A stretch of 64,000 nt of DNA from Zygaena filipendulae (lineage: Eukaryota; Arthropoda; Insecta; Lepidoptera; Zygaenidae), in assembly GCA_907165275.2 (NCBI GenBank), contig OU015660.1, forward strand, positions 9,364,501-9,428,500. The letters run 5' to 3'. Under the pieces are notes generated by a model. The model was not told the origin of the DNA. It saw nothing but the letters and a program-made list of their open reading frames with translations, and did no database searches. This document shows, piece by piece, positions 42,247-53,835 of the stretch. Made by a program: the position numbers and the translations under genes. Position 1 is the stretch's first letter. Each line of letters starts with the position of its first letter.

Positions 42247-43074
42247 GATATAGGGTAAATTTTAAGTGGGCGTGGATGGCCAAATCCGAAACTGCATAAT
42301 ATTCAACGTACATAATTGCGGATTCTACTCTTTTATTATAGTATAGATAATAATAATGTCTCCATCAAAGATTTAATGTTAGTGCTGTTACTGTTTAATG
42401 TAGACTTGATAAAAACATCTAAACTATAATAGCCTGGTTTATCCAGTTTAGATATAACATTTCCCGTATTCTTCTTAAAAAATGATAAGTCTGAAATTGA
42501 TTATAATATTTCGTTTTTTGTTAAAGTTTTTGGGCTTACGGTCAAAGCTTTGCCAGCCGAGGCTCTCGGCTCGTTACGGCTTTTGCTTTGCCTCAAAAAA
42601 TGTGGATCATACACATGTGAAACTGCACTTGCATGTTGCACAGACGACCCGAAGCCAGCGGCGCTCGCAATTCTGGCTCTGCAAACAAACGACCGGCATT
42701 CAGGCATCCAACCTCTGCGCTGCCTACATAGAAATATATTGATATGGCTTCTACTGAGAATATCCTTGAGAAATGAATCCTTTGTTTCGAGGAGCTCATT
42801 GTTTGCACACCCCCATAATAATCTCGCTGGTTTTCGAGTGTGCTCATTGTTGTATATTTTTATTATAAAGAATTTTCCAACAGATGACTTGAGGAAATAA
42901 TTAGGCAAGTAAAAGATCTGTAGCCACTTTTCAGAGGAGCTTTACCTTGCGATCAAACGTTACATGATTATATTGTTACCAACTATATTTTGTAATAATA
43001 AAATTAAAATTACTACCAACATCAATCGTATTTCTAAATAGCTAAATTTATGGTTTATACTGTTATTGTATTCA
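42247..43074. other. CASK intron 10, no recognised features
   Basis: Overlapping ORFs of 84-135 codons on both strands at 42500-42908 arise from a GC-balanced patch. None shows a known domain or splice context. Confidence 0.3.
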
Positions 43075-43165
43075 CAGAGAAAATAAATCTACTAGAGATG
43101 ACATGTAGGCGGCGCAGGCGCGCCACGGTTGTATAGGAAGTTAGAGCAAATGCTCTAACTTGCCC
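43075..43165. repeat. Dispersed repeat with GCAGGCGCGCCAC core (copy 2)
   Basis: Partner of 26576-26665. It ends in GTTAGAGCAAATGCTCTAAC, a perfect 20-base palindrome. Confidence 0.4.
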
Positions 43166-44049
43166 AAAACTTCTTTGGCCACTAGCCCAAGTATATTTTC
43201 TACAATATTCCCAAAACTGTGAATTTTAAAAATAGTGACTACCTAAGTAAAAAAGTAACCAAAAAGCGTTTAATACATGTTTTAGTGCGTGATGAATAGT
43301 TTTTTGTGCGAAAATCACCCGGCGACACTGGTGTTTTCATACTAAACCAAGTTGATGTCCCTTCTATCAGTTATTTTCTGTTCTTTGGTTGTATTGCTTT
43401 TACAGAGAAACTTTTTTCCAATCGTCCATAGTAGCTAATGATAATACTTAATAAAAGAAAAGGCTTAACTCATCGCTACTCAGCGCAAATTTATATAGTA
43501 TTTTTTGTGAATAGGTATACCTATATTATAATACGCCATGACACAGGGCAAACAAATGTTCATCATGCACATACCTAAATGTTTGCCCCGACGCTGAAAT
43601 CGAACCCCGACCGACACTAGACACTACTGTCGTATGAAACGTAGAAAATGCTAAACGTCGACAACTACTTTTTTCCCCGCCCACCCTTGATTTGCCCTCC
43701 TTTCTTACTCTGTAAGATAAGCCTGTAACGCCCCACTGCCCTCCTTCTAGCTGTAAGAAACTGAAAGTCACTCAGGTTAAACATCGTGATTTCGCCCACT
43801 GTCGAGCAGAGATTGTTAAGCTCGATTATCGGTATTTACTGCATATTATAAACGCGCATAAATAGCCTCTTTAGGAGGCTAGATGGGCTAATGGATAGAT
43901 GTTGGATTATTACGAATTTGCCTTACATTCATAAGTCTTCACAAATGCACACTCTTTTATAATATTCTAAGGAGCTTCTTTATGCAAAGACGTCCTCGAC
44001 CTTTTCGACGCACATCTACTCAGCAAGTCCCTTCCAGTTTATCTATACT

Positions 44050-44160
44050 TGCTATTCCCTGCGGTATCACCCGCGAAAATTTCGAAGTTTCCTTTGGAAT
44101 TCCGATGTGAAAGTACCCTATCACTCGAGTAGTTAAGCCGTGAAAGCGTAACAAACAAAT
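44050..44160 (-). mobile_element. Helitron-like repeat, inverted fragment
   Basis: GCTATTCCCTGCGGTATCAC, GAAAGTACCCTATCACTCG and GTGAAAGCGTAACAAACAAA in inverted order. Confidence 0.45.
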
Positions 44161-46930
44161 AAAATAGTGTATATTATTTCCATCTATGCGATTCAAATAA
44201 CCATCTCTAAATTTAAACAAATGTTTACTAATAACAACGATTTTCACACAACATGGTTTTCTAACAAGACTATTACTAAACTAAACGCTCCGCAGAGGAC
44301 CGGTTCAATTGCTTTTTGCAACCAAATTTTAGCTTTCACCATCGAAAATGTAATGAAGTTACCAGCTTTGATAAGTTTCTAATGTAAGAGATTCACTTCG
44401 GTCGTTTGTGCCTTTATTAGTAAACCACATATACCTATATTGGTTTCCACACTCTGTTATGTGGCTGACCATTGGACCTCTGATTCAATACATAGCTACA
44501 TAAAATATTAAAACTATAGTGAGGTTAAGATTATAGAAAGGAAAAAACAACAACAATATAATTGCAAAATAACCTACGTCATGATACTCAAAAGAAAAAG
44601 AATACGCAACTACCGTTTGCGGTTCCATCTAAATATGGTTTCCTTTTATGATTGCATGTCTTCATGTTGCTTTTGTGGACGAAATTCGAGACAATTATGC
44701 AAAACAAATGAATAATTAATTAGCAGCACCTCAATATAGGTTTGTAGCGCGTGTGGCGTTTTCCGAGTTGTGTGTCTTGTGAGGAATCTTTGTGCACGTG
44801 TGGGAGGAATATAAAACGCTGACGTTTGTGGAAATTGCGCTAATTTTTGTTACAGCCGAAAAAGAGGACTGTTATAAATATGCGTTGTTTGAAATTTTCG
44901 TTAGGTATACTAATTACGTATAAAATGACATATCTTCACCTACATACATTGTTTCAGGCATCTAATGTTCCCCAAAAAAGGTTTTCTACCTTTTCCTTTT
45001 TAATTTCGTACATGCTCATTTCCAAACTTTTGCTTAGTAGAAATGTTCAAATCCATATAACCCTTATCTAAATGAACTGTTACAAAAAAAAAAAAAAACA
45101 GAATGTTAAAATATACATAAAAGAGAAAATAGAAACACGGGTTATGATTTTCACTCCGTTGAAAGTTGAAACGTTTTAGCATAAATCTTGCAGAAAAAAA
45201 ATGTAGGGAACACAACAAAAGAACGTCCGGCGCGTCCCCAAGTTGCGGGTGGCCTCGTCCACAAAACAAAACTATATTTTAAACCGCACTTTGTATTGTT
45301 TATCTAGAATGCAGAAGACCTTGCATGTTTTGTTTGTTAAAAAACTATTTGTCTTGCAACCCCTCTGTGACGTGTTTTTAACATGATTCAGTGTGTCCTA
45401 CTTTTGTTTTTGGCATAGATTGCATTACGTACATACGTTATTTTTTAGAGCGATTTGTCTGGTAATAATAGCAAACTTTATCATGTGTAATGAGGACAAA
45501 ATAAACAAGACCAAAATAAAAAAGAATATCTTTGCAGTTCTAATTAGAAAGTTCCAGTACCAATCTTCCACCTCTATCTTGAGACCGTTGTCATCATTTG
45601 AAGGTACTCCTGGCAACAGAACAATCCAGCCGACGACGCTCGACTGTCCTGCCATTTTCCATCAGGGAGTTTTAGTTCTTAAATTCGAGCTTCATCATCA
45701 GATCAGCTTGATGGTACTTTAATATTGCATCATCTCGCTTTTTTAGATGTACAGTCAACAATAGATATACAGGCACACCAAGTATTCAAATAGTTCTGCA
45801 CTGCCAAGTACGTGTTAAAATCTCATGAAAATCAGGCCAATAGTTCCAGTAGTTTTTGGTGATACCACTTTTGGAATAGGTATACTCTTAGGTAGCCTTG
45901 AGACTTATTCAGTGACCTGTTCAACCGGTTTCCCATTCAAACAAAGACATCGTGTTTCCATACCCCTTACATATAGATTAAGTAAAAAATATACCGGTAT
46001 ATTATTTGTTTCGAAGTTTCTTGTAGTCATATGTACAAAGAATGAAAAATTAGCTGATTCCCGGGCGGCGTTCAGCCCTAACCGACCTCATGAGGATAGG
46101 TGCGTTAAGCTTACGAGGGGCTCGACTTGCGATTAGGTCGAGAATTAACTACGGATTTTATCCACCTACAGATAAATAGCCTAGTTAGCCTGAATATTTC
46201 ATCCTTTCTTTACGCTTGTCCTTAACAATATATTTCTTAATTGGATCCTATCTTTCTTAATCTTTTGCCTTCAATTTAACTTTTTCTATTAAGGTTGAAA
46301 ATTTAATTTGCGCCGTATAAAATAAATAGCTGATAGTTTCGTTTTTGTAGCCTTTTTTTTTCTTCAAAATATTTTAAGATTCTTTTTTAAAATAAGAGTG
46401 TTGCACGTGCAATTAATTCTAAAGCGAGTTTTAAAAACAATCATAGTCGCTTTAATCTCACCTGACAAAATTATTCGTGATATAACCGCAATATGCCGTC
46501 CGCTTAAGTGTTGTGAAGGCGAAAAAATAATTAATTTTATTGCCAGCGGCAAACGGTATACCTTGATATTATGAGTTGCAGAGCTACGAAGTTTTTGTCC
46601 ATAGCGAATCCCGTTCGCGGTGAACTTTGAATGATTTATCTGGAATGAAGATAGCAGGTGTATTAGCTGGTCGATACTCGGCGTAGCCGGTGTTTGAATT
46701 ATTGCCGTACACTCGGGCTTCTGGTGCTATACAGTCTACTTAGATATTTACTACGGGAAGTGTATGAGACGTTTGATCATTTCAATCCACCTGGTAGTCG
46801 TATAACATAATTGTGTCTTTTACACACACATATATTGTATTTTATCACACGGATTCACCTCAGAAGCTGAATTTCCAAAATCCCTTTCTTGGTGCTTGCT
46901 TAAATTACGTATTGTCATAAACGCCGTGAT
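44161..46930. other. CASK intron 10, no recognised features
   Basis: AT-rich. Short ORFs up to 109 codons (45393-45722) lack domains. A poly(A) run lies at 45084-45098. Confidence 0.3.
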
Positions 46931-46934
46931 ATAA

Positions 46935-47134
46935 AGAGACAGTAAAGAAGGTCGTGTCTGGACTATGCTGTTCTTTCGCTTCTGTGCCATGCATCACGCG
47001 AAAGCTACTGGATGAACCTAGATATGCCTAGGATATACCCGGATATACCTAAGATTCTTATAGCCTGATATAATAAAGCATTGCAGATGGAATATCGAAA
47101 TCAATGCGGATATAAAACCGCGGACATCAGCTAG
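46935..47134 (+). mobile_element. Helitron-like repeat, diverged
   Basis: ATCACGCGAAAGCTACTGG and the end AAACCGCGGACATCAGCTAG. Confidence 0.45.
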
Positions 47135-48429
47135 TTAATATAAACTTGTTCCGATTATGTCACTATCTTTTCATCTTTATGCAGCACTATAGAGTTACCT
47201 GTTCAGTGAAATCAGCGTTAAGTACTGCCTGGAAGAACCACTTAATATGCTGTAGGTACTGGACGCCTTTTTGTTGCGGCACGGTGGATTTTTTTATTTC
47301 TATATATTTTTATTAAGTGCCGTGAAAAATAAAGATTATTATTTTTATTTGTTGTATACAACGCTTGAAAAACCGATTGAATTTAAAGTGCTTCAGCGCC
47401 CACGTAGGTATGGACTTGCGCTTTGAAAGACCGACAGATCCCAAATCGATTTCAATATCTGCAATGGCATTCGATTATAGAGAAATTGGTCGTTAAACAT
47501 CAAAAGGTAAGACAAAGGTGAAGTGTTTCAAAGAATTGCGCCGAAATGATTTCGAATGCCGAATAGCACGGATACTCGTTACAACTGATTTGGTTAGAGT
47601 GAAGTGAAGAAAATGAAATATTTTAGAAGATAATATGATTGTTTTCAAACCAGTGGCGCTGGTAGACGGGATTTGTTTTTACATACTTATATCTCTTGAG
47701 AGTTGGGGTCTAGTGATAGTATAGACTCCTATATAATACTTATACTTTAGTATTTTTTTGGCAAGCAAGATAAAAAGACCATCATTTCGTCTATAGATAC
47801 TACTTACTTACTCAATTCGGTAGGTATTGGATAGTAAAACATCTTATTTCTCGAATATCTATGTATATGGAAATGAATCGCTAAACGTATTTCTCATATC
47901 TTTTTTAGTTTATTTAAGTACAGACAGAATAAGAATTATTTTAGAAAAATAACACAGTGCAAAGACATTTTGCACAAGAAGGCAAAATTAATATAAATTC
48001 GTCACAAACAAGGGTTGTTTTCCACGATTTGGTTACGTAGAGGGTGTGCACGTCGTAGTTATTTAAAAACTAGATGTTATTGTGGTCTTATATTTTCCCA
48101 CGCGTATATATGGGATATTTTCCTAACACTTCAATTTATTAGTTTATATCGATAATTTTTTGATAATAATGAATTTTTTTGTGATTTGGTGGATAATTTT
48201 CTTCACGCGGCCATGGCCCGTGTGTGTATTTAGCACGGTAATCGTAGGGGTTGACCGTTTTCTATTATTATATCATACCTATTCCTATTATGCCATCAAG
48301 TAAAATATTCTTTTGATACTCTCTTTTTATGTCTCATCGTCGAATGTACATTGTGCATGTTATTTTATATGTTAATGTTATCGATCCTAAAGTAACACAA
48401 TAGCCTACACCTTATGATATCATATTTTG

Positions 48430-48906
48430 ACAGCCCCGTTGATCTAGTAGTTAACGAACTTTGCTTCTACGCCAGGTATCGCGGGTTCGATTTCTGCCTC
48501 AGGTTGAGAAAAACATTTAAATGTTTTATATTTTGTAAATTACGCGGGAATTGAACGTAAAAACATAATGTACTCAAAACGCGAAAATCTAAAAATTTAA
48601 ATGTTTACCCTAATTCCGAGTGTTTAGTGTGTCATACAAGAAAAAGTGTATGTGTGTATATCACTTTTGCTGGTTTACATAGCTCTGCTTAGTTTGGGAT
48701 CAGAGGACTAATTTTGCTCATGCAAAATACCATTGGTCTCCCGACATATATCAATATTGGCACACTCGTATTAAGCCGATCGCTCATCACGGCGGGGGTG
48801 TATGGAGGGGAGACTTTTATACTCTCAGCAGGTTTTGTGTTTTGGGTGAACGGAATTGGTAGTGACTTGTGAGAGATATAAGCAAGCATTATTATTATTA
48901 TTTATT
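48430..48906 (+). repeat. tRNA-derived SINE, second family
   Basis: The head CCCCGTTGATCTAGTAGTTA and GCGGGTTCGATTTC give A- and B-box matches. The body shares TACTCAAAACGCGAAAATCT with 52015-52040, and the tail is (ATT)n at 48889-48903. 47135-48429 before it holds nothing recognised. Confidence 0.5.
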
Positions 48907-48923
48907 AATGAATATTCTTTTAA

Positions 48924-49117
48924 TCTATACTTTATGTTATAAAGCTGAAGAGTTTGTTTGGTTGAACGCGCTAATCTCAGGAACTACCTACTAGTTTGAA
49001 TTGAAAAATTCTTTTTGTGTTGAACAGTCCATTTATCGAGGAAGGCTTATAGGCTTATCACGCTACGACCAATAAAAGCGGAGCATCAAAGTAACGCAGG
49101 TGAAACAGCAAGGCTAG
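48924..49117 (+). mobile_element. Helitron-like repeat, GCTGAAGAGTTTG subfamily
   Basis: A|TCTATACTTTATGTTATAAA, CGCGCTAATCTCAGGAACTA, CATTTATCGAGGAAGGC and terminal CAAGGCTAG. A degraded relative follows at 49130-49293. Confidence 0.6.
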
Positions 49118-50144
49118 TCTGAATATATAAAAGAGAAAGCTTACTTGACTGAGCAGTGAGCATAAAATTTCGAAGACTGATTGACCTATGAAGCTGAAAT
49201 GTGGCAGGCAGGAGACGTCAACTAAGAAAGTACTTCACGGAGTTCCCACGGAAACTCCCAAATTAAAGCGTGTGTGTGTGATAATTAGTTGCTTATAAAA
49301 CTGTCGTCTTCGCAGGTTATATTATGTAAATTAAATGTCGATCCCAAAGTAACACCTACTCGTATGAACACACCGCATATTGAAAGCAGCCTCTGTGTAG
49401 GTATATGTACGTATATACTCGTATAGAGGTAAGTATGAATTTCATAGCCGTATATCTGTTCACGCACATCCAATTGACTGTCAGTCGCTGCTCGTATTAT
49501 CGGCTTGAGGTCTTGACGTTTGCCTGTTTAACTGACGAGGGTACAACCGTCGTACTCGCACCACAAATGCTACAATATGATAGATAAGCAATAGTGTGTT
49601 AACCCACACTGGAGAAATTTTGAGTAAATCGTATTTTAAAAGTAGGAGCGCCATTTTGTGTCAACATTTTTTATGTTCAATATTTAGTTACATATTTAAG
49701 CAATGTAATAAGGTAAACATATAATTAAAAAACGTTCCCTAACTCTCGATAAATCGTTCTGAATCAATAACTTAATTTTGTGGGTTAACATGTTATTGCT
49801 TATCTGCGTCCATTTATACGCGCAAGTTATTGTGTTGGTTCACTCCACGCGCCGTCTAACTTCGAGTGTATGTTGGCGCTACCGGCGTCGGTCATATTTT
49901 ATTTATACCGAGAAGTGTTTTACGGATAAGAACTCCTCAGATGTGGCCATGATAAAGGTTTTGATTTACGCACTATAACGCCTTCCTTCGAGTTTTATCC
50001 TGTACCTACCTACCTATCTACTAGCTGTTATATACCTGCGGTTTTGCCTAAGTAAATTGTGTAGTAAAAAGTGAAGTGCGTTTTTTTGGCCGTTTTGTTC
50101 CGAAACGGCACACCGGAATTTCATGAATTTAGTTTCTTACCTAC

Positions 50145-50330
50145 CTCATGTGCCCCGTGAATTCACCCGCGTGAGTTTCGGCATTCCCGCAGGAACTCTA
50201 AAGTACGCTAATTTACTCCTTATAACATCAGCTCATTAGCAATGAAAGCCCCGTCAAAATCGGTCTTACCGTTTCGGAGATTCATCCGTGTGAATTACGG
50301 GACTCCCGCAGAAACTCCTTCTGCTCCTTA
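50145..50330 (-). mobile_element. Helitron-like fragments, inverted
   Basis: Two partial blocks (GTGCCCCGTGAATTCACCCG and TTCATCCGTGTGAATTACGG), each followed by CTCCCGCAG-type motifs. Confidence 0.35.
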
Positions 50331-51586
50331 CAATAACAAAGAACAAAAAAAGAATTAGCAAATGTTCCAGCCGTTCACGCGTGATGCAAATAGAGATTTA
50401 TTTTTATACGAAGTTCCCGCGGAATTGTTCCATACAATCTTTGCAACCCCTTTTCTTCCCTTTAGGGGTTGAATTTAATGGTTCCCGGCTTATGCTGAGC
50501 TGGTAGCCTTTTTGTTGCGACACGCTGTTTGTGCTACTTTTTTTTAATGCATACTACCTAATTTATTGTTGTTACGAATAAACTTTCATTTAATTTTTCA
50601 TTTAATTTCATTTTCATTTCAATTTTCAAAAATCCTTTCTTATCGGATGCCTAAGTCATATAAAGAACACACCCTCCAAGTTTCAGGTCTCTACGATCAG
50701 TGGTTTAGGCTGTGCATTGATCCATCCCATCAGTCATTCAGGACAAAGCATTTTATATGTATAGATATACATATAGATTCACTAGGACGAAACCGCGGAG
50801 ATCAGCTAGGTAGGTATGATGATAGTATAGTCATGAAAATTAGTGACTAATAACAATCAATAAGAGAGTGTGAGTGTGTGGATGTAGTTTAAGTAAATTA
50901 TAGTTTTCAGTTTGTAACACATAAAACAAACATTGAATTCACAAGCGGAAGTTCTTTTTCATACATCCATATTTAAGTAGAGTAGATCTCGAACAAATTG
51001 TGACGGAAATGCAGTCTGTGTCGGAGCTGACCGCATTAATTAACCCGGACAAAACAGGAAGAAAATTCTTTTGTTTATTCCATTTTTATTTTATGAACCA
51101 ACTTAGCTCGGAGAAGCCGCAAATGACGTTGTTTATGTGAGTTGTGGTCCACTAGAATGGGTATATTAGGTATATTAATGTTTATTACTTTGCAAATTGT
51201 ATAAATTAATACTATCCAAATCTATACATAATATGATAAACTAACTATTGCCCGCAGCTCCACTCGCGTGGCGTTTGCAAAATTGCAAGTGTTCTGACGT
51301 CACTATAATGTCTAATTGCCTATCGTATTTAAGTACTTGAAACTTTCGGGTTTAAATGGTCCTCCTCCTCCTGCAACTCCTCTTTTGCGCACCGATTACG
51401 ATGGTACAAAACCCGTGTTTTAAGTTAGAATAGAATATATGTATAAGAAAGGAAACTGCGAAATGCTTATTAAAATCCGTTCGGTGGTTCAAATTCAAAT
51501 CTTTCTTCTTTATTCGAAATAAATAAAATAGAAACTATAAAAATGCTACCAGTATCAATACTGAGAATAGACAGTTTTTAAGGTTC

Positions 51587-52161
51587 CGTACCTACCCTAA
51601 GGTTCCAAACGGAGCCCTATTGCTGTCACTCGCGTGTCCGTCAGTCCGTCGTCTATCACACGGGTTTTACAGCCAAACCGTAGAAGCTACAGTCTTTAAT
51701 GACCCGAAGCTATACAAATTGTCAAAAAATATATTTAATGTTTTTTATAAGAGGGGCAAATTTTTTTTGTTAACTTAATCGAGTGGAGTAGGTATTAGGT
51801 ATAGGTACCTATCGTTGAATAGAGCTCATTGAGTAGATAAAAGCTGTAATTTTCGTTATTAACAACATCAGAAAACAAAGGCGTGATGAAGTTTTTTCCA
51901 ACTTCCCGCTGACTTATGAATTTAAAACTTGGTGATAATATTTATTATTACATTTATTTTATACTATGTAGAATTACGCAGCGGGTTCAAGTCCCGCGTA
52001 ATTTTACATAATATGTGCTCAAAACGCGAAAATCTAAAAACTTTAATATATGTATTTATTTAACCAACAAATACCAACATATTGAAAACTCGATGTTTTT
52101 TTTTAAATTCTATGAATCTACATTTGGTAAATATGCGAAGTCCGACACGCACGTGGCCGGT
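51587..52161. repeat. Dispersed element, GGTTCCGTA ... CACGTGGCCGGTTTTTTT
   Basis: Starts AAGGTTCCGTACCTACC, has ACGGAGCCCTATTGCTGTCA and ends TCCGACACGCACGTGGCCGG. Both ends are signatures of a very common lepidopteran interspersed repeat. Inside, 51970-52045 repeats a segment of the SINE at 48430. Confidence 0.5.
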
Positions 52162-53640
52162 TTTTTTATTAACGAACGATTCATACAAGTCTAATCAGAA
52201 AATAAAAGCAAAAATTTAATAATCTGTCTAGAAAGGCAATAAATCAAAGTTTCGGTACAGAAATCCACTTAACCACTTCCTATAGATACTTACAGCATTA
52301 CGGTTTTTATTGTTTCTCGCAATGGCCTCATAATAAAGCCATAATTCGTGTTCCGATATAGCCCCACGAGAGTAAATGAGATTCGATCGCTTACTAGATC
52401 TTTTCAAGCTGTTTTTCGCGTTCTAATCCTTTATCGCATAAATAATAATAATTGAGTCACAAACATCCATTTTTTATTATATTTCACATATTATTACTCG
52501 TATTTCGGTAATAGGTTTAGATTGAAGGCGGTTTGATAACCCCATCCTATGATCTGTCCTAAAATTGAATTACTGCCCATTTGCATTTCCTCCTCTTTTT
52601 GTGGGCCGACACCATGCCGGCACTGAGTCCGCAATTTGCATTGATGTATTGTCATTCGTCCCACACGTATAGACTACGCGGAAAATTTAGGCATTAAATT
52701 GCGTTATGTCACCTTTTCTTTTTATAGACCATTATTATCTTTATTTTTAACCGACTTACTAGGTACTACATATTTATCTGGATACAAAATTTCGTATTTC
52801 CTTATCAATAGATTTTTTGTACTAATTTTTCCTTGCGGTTTTAACTGCGTGGAATATAGATTTATTATCCTCATTTAATCCACAGAGAATGAAGAAAATA
52901 CCCTATTTACTTACAGTAGGGAATGTGTCGTAACTTTTAATTGTTTTGTTTCTGTTTAGCTTCGGTTGTTTCTTTTATGTGGTTTTGTCGATCGCACAAT
53001 TCTACCTCTTTATTTTATTAATTACACTAGTAAATTTTAATTGTTCCAGTTTTTATTTGCAGTATCTAAACAAACACAACGTATTAAGTTGACGAAGGAT
53101 CTAAAGCTTAGGTAAGTTTAAATCCTTCCAAAGTTGTCCTGTTATTTATATTTCTAAAGGGGAAAGCCGGAAAATTTCCTTTTGCCTTTCAATTTACGAA
53201 CCTTTAGAAAGGAATCGCAAGAACAAAGACTCCCTACAGGTATTGGGAAGTATAAGTAGATCGATCAGTATATATTATAACTTTCCTTTCTTTATATTTC
53301 TTATCTCACTTTTAAGGTTTAATATTAGTAACGTTACGAAAAATCCAAATATATTATGTACTGTATCTAATGGCAGCTCAAATTTCACCTTTTTCAAATT
53401 GCCCTTGACCGTTGCTATTCTGAAGGGAAGCTATGAAATACATAGAGAGTTATCCTAAGTAAATATGTCTCCTTTGTCACGAGAATTTTTCAAACAAATA
53501 ATCGTTTATCACCGTGTTGTATCCGTTCTTGCCGTAATATTAGAACGACGAACGGGTGGCGAAGATATTATGTACGTTTTAAACCCTTCTCAGATTTAAT
53601 TGGATACATAATATTAGCACGTTGCTCGGGTCTTATAATT
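52162..53640. other. CASK intron 10, no recognised features
   Basis: AT-rich; nothing supported. Confidence 0.3.
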
Positions 53641-53835
53641 TGGGTGAAAAGAGCACATGCCGCATTAAAAATGTCACCGTTTCGAGCCGGGCACCGCCGG
53701 TGGTGTGCGATTGAATGATGGCGGGGGCGTATAGTCCGCGCAGCCTCCAACGCACCCCGGCCGCCTGGCAGTCGGGAGCACACAGAGCGAGCACCGCCAC
53801 GCGCCGCTCGCTCTGAACACGTCCATCGAATAATC
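53641..53835. promoter_or_regulatory. GC-rich island in CASK intron 10
   Basis: About 195 bases rich in GC and CpG stand out sharply from the flanks and contain repeated GAGCGAGCACCGCCACGCG-like sequence. Could be a promoter, a noncoding first exon or an enhancer. No ORF with recognisable product. Confidence 0.3.

Noticed and set aside
42501..42908. Overlapping ORFs of 84-135 codons on both strands
   Set aside because: No domain, no splice context, and similar length in opposite frames, as expected from a GC-balanced patch.
48430..48510. Possible functional tRNA gene
   Set aside because: A- and B-boxes are present, but the acceptor stem cannot be closed and a SINE body follows.
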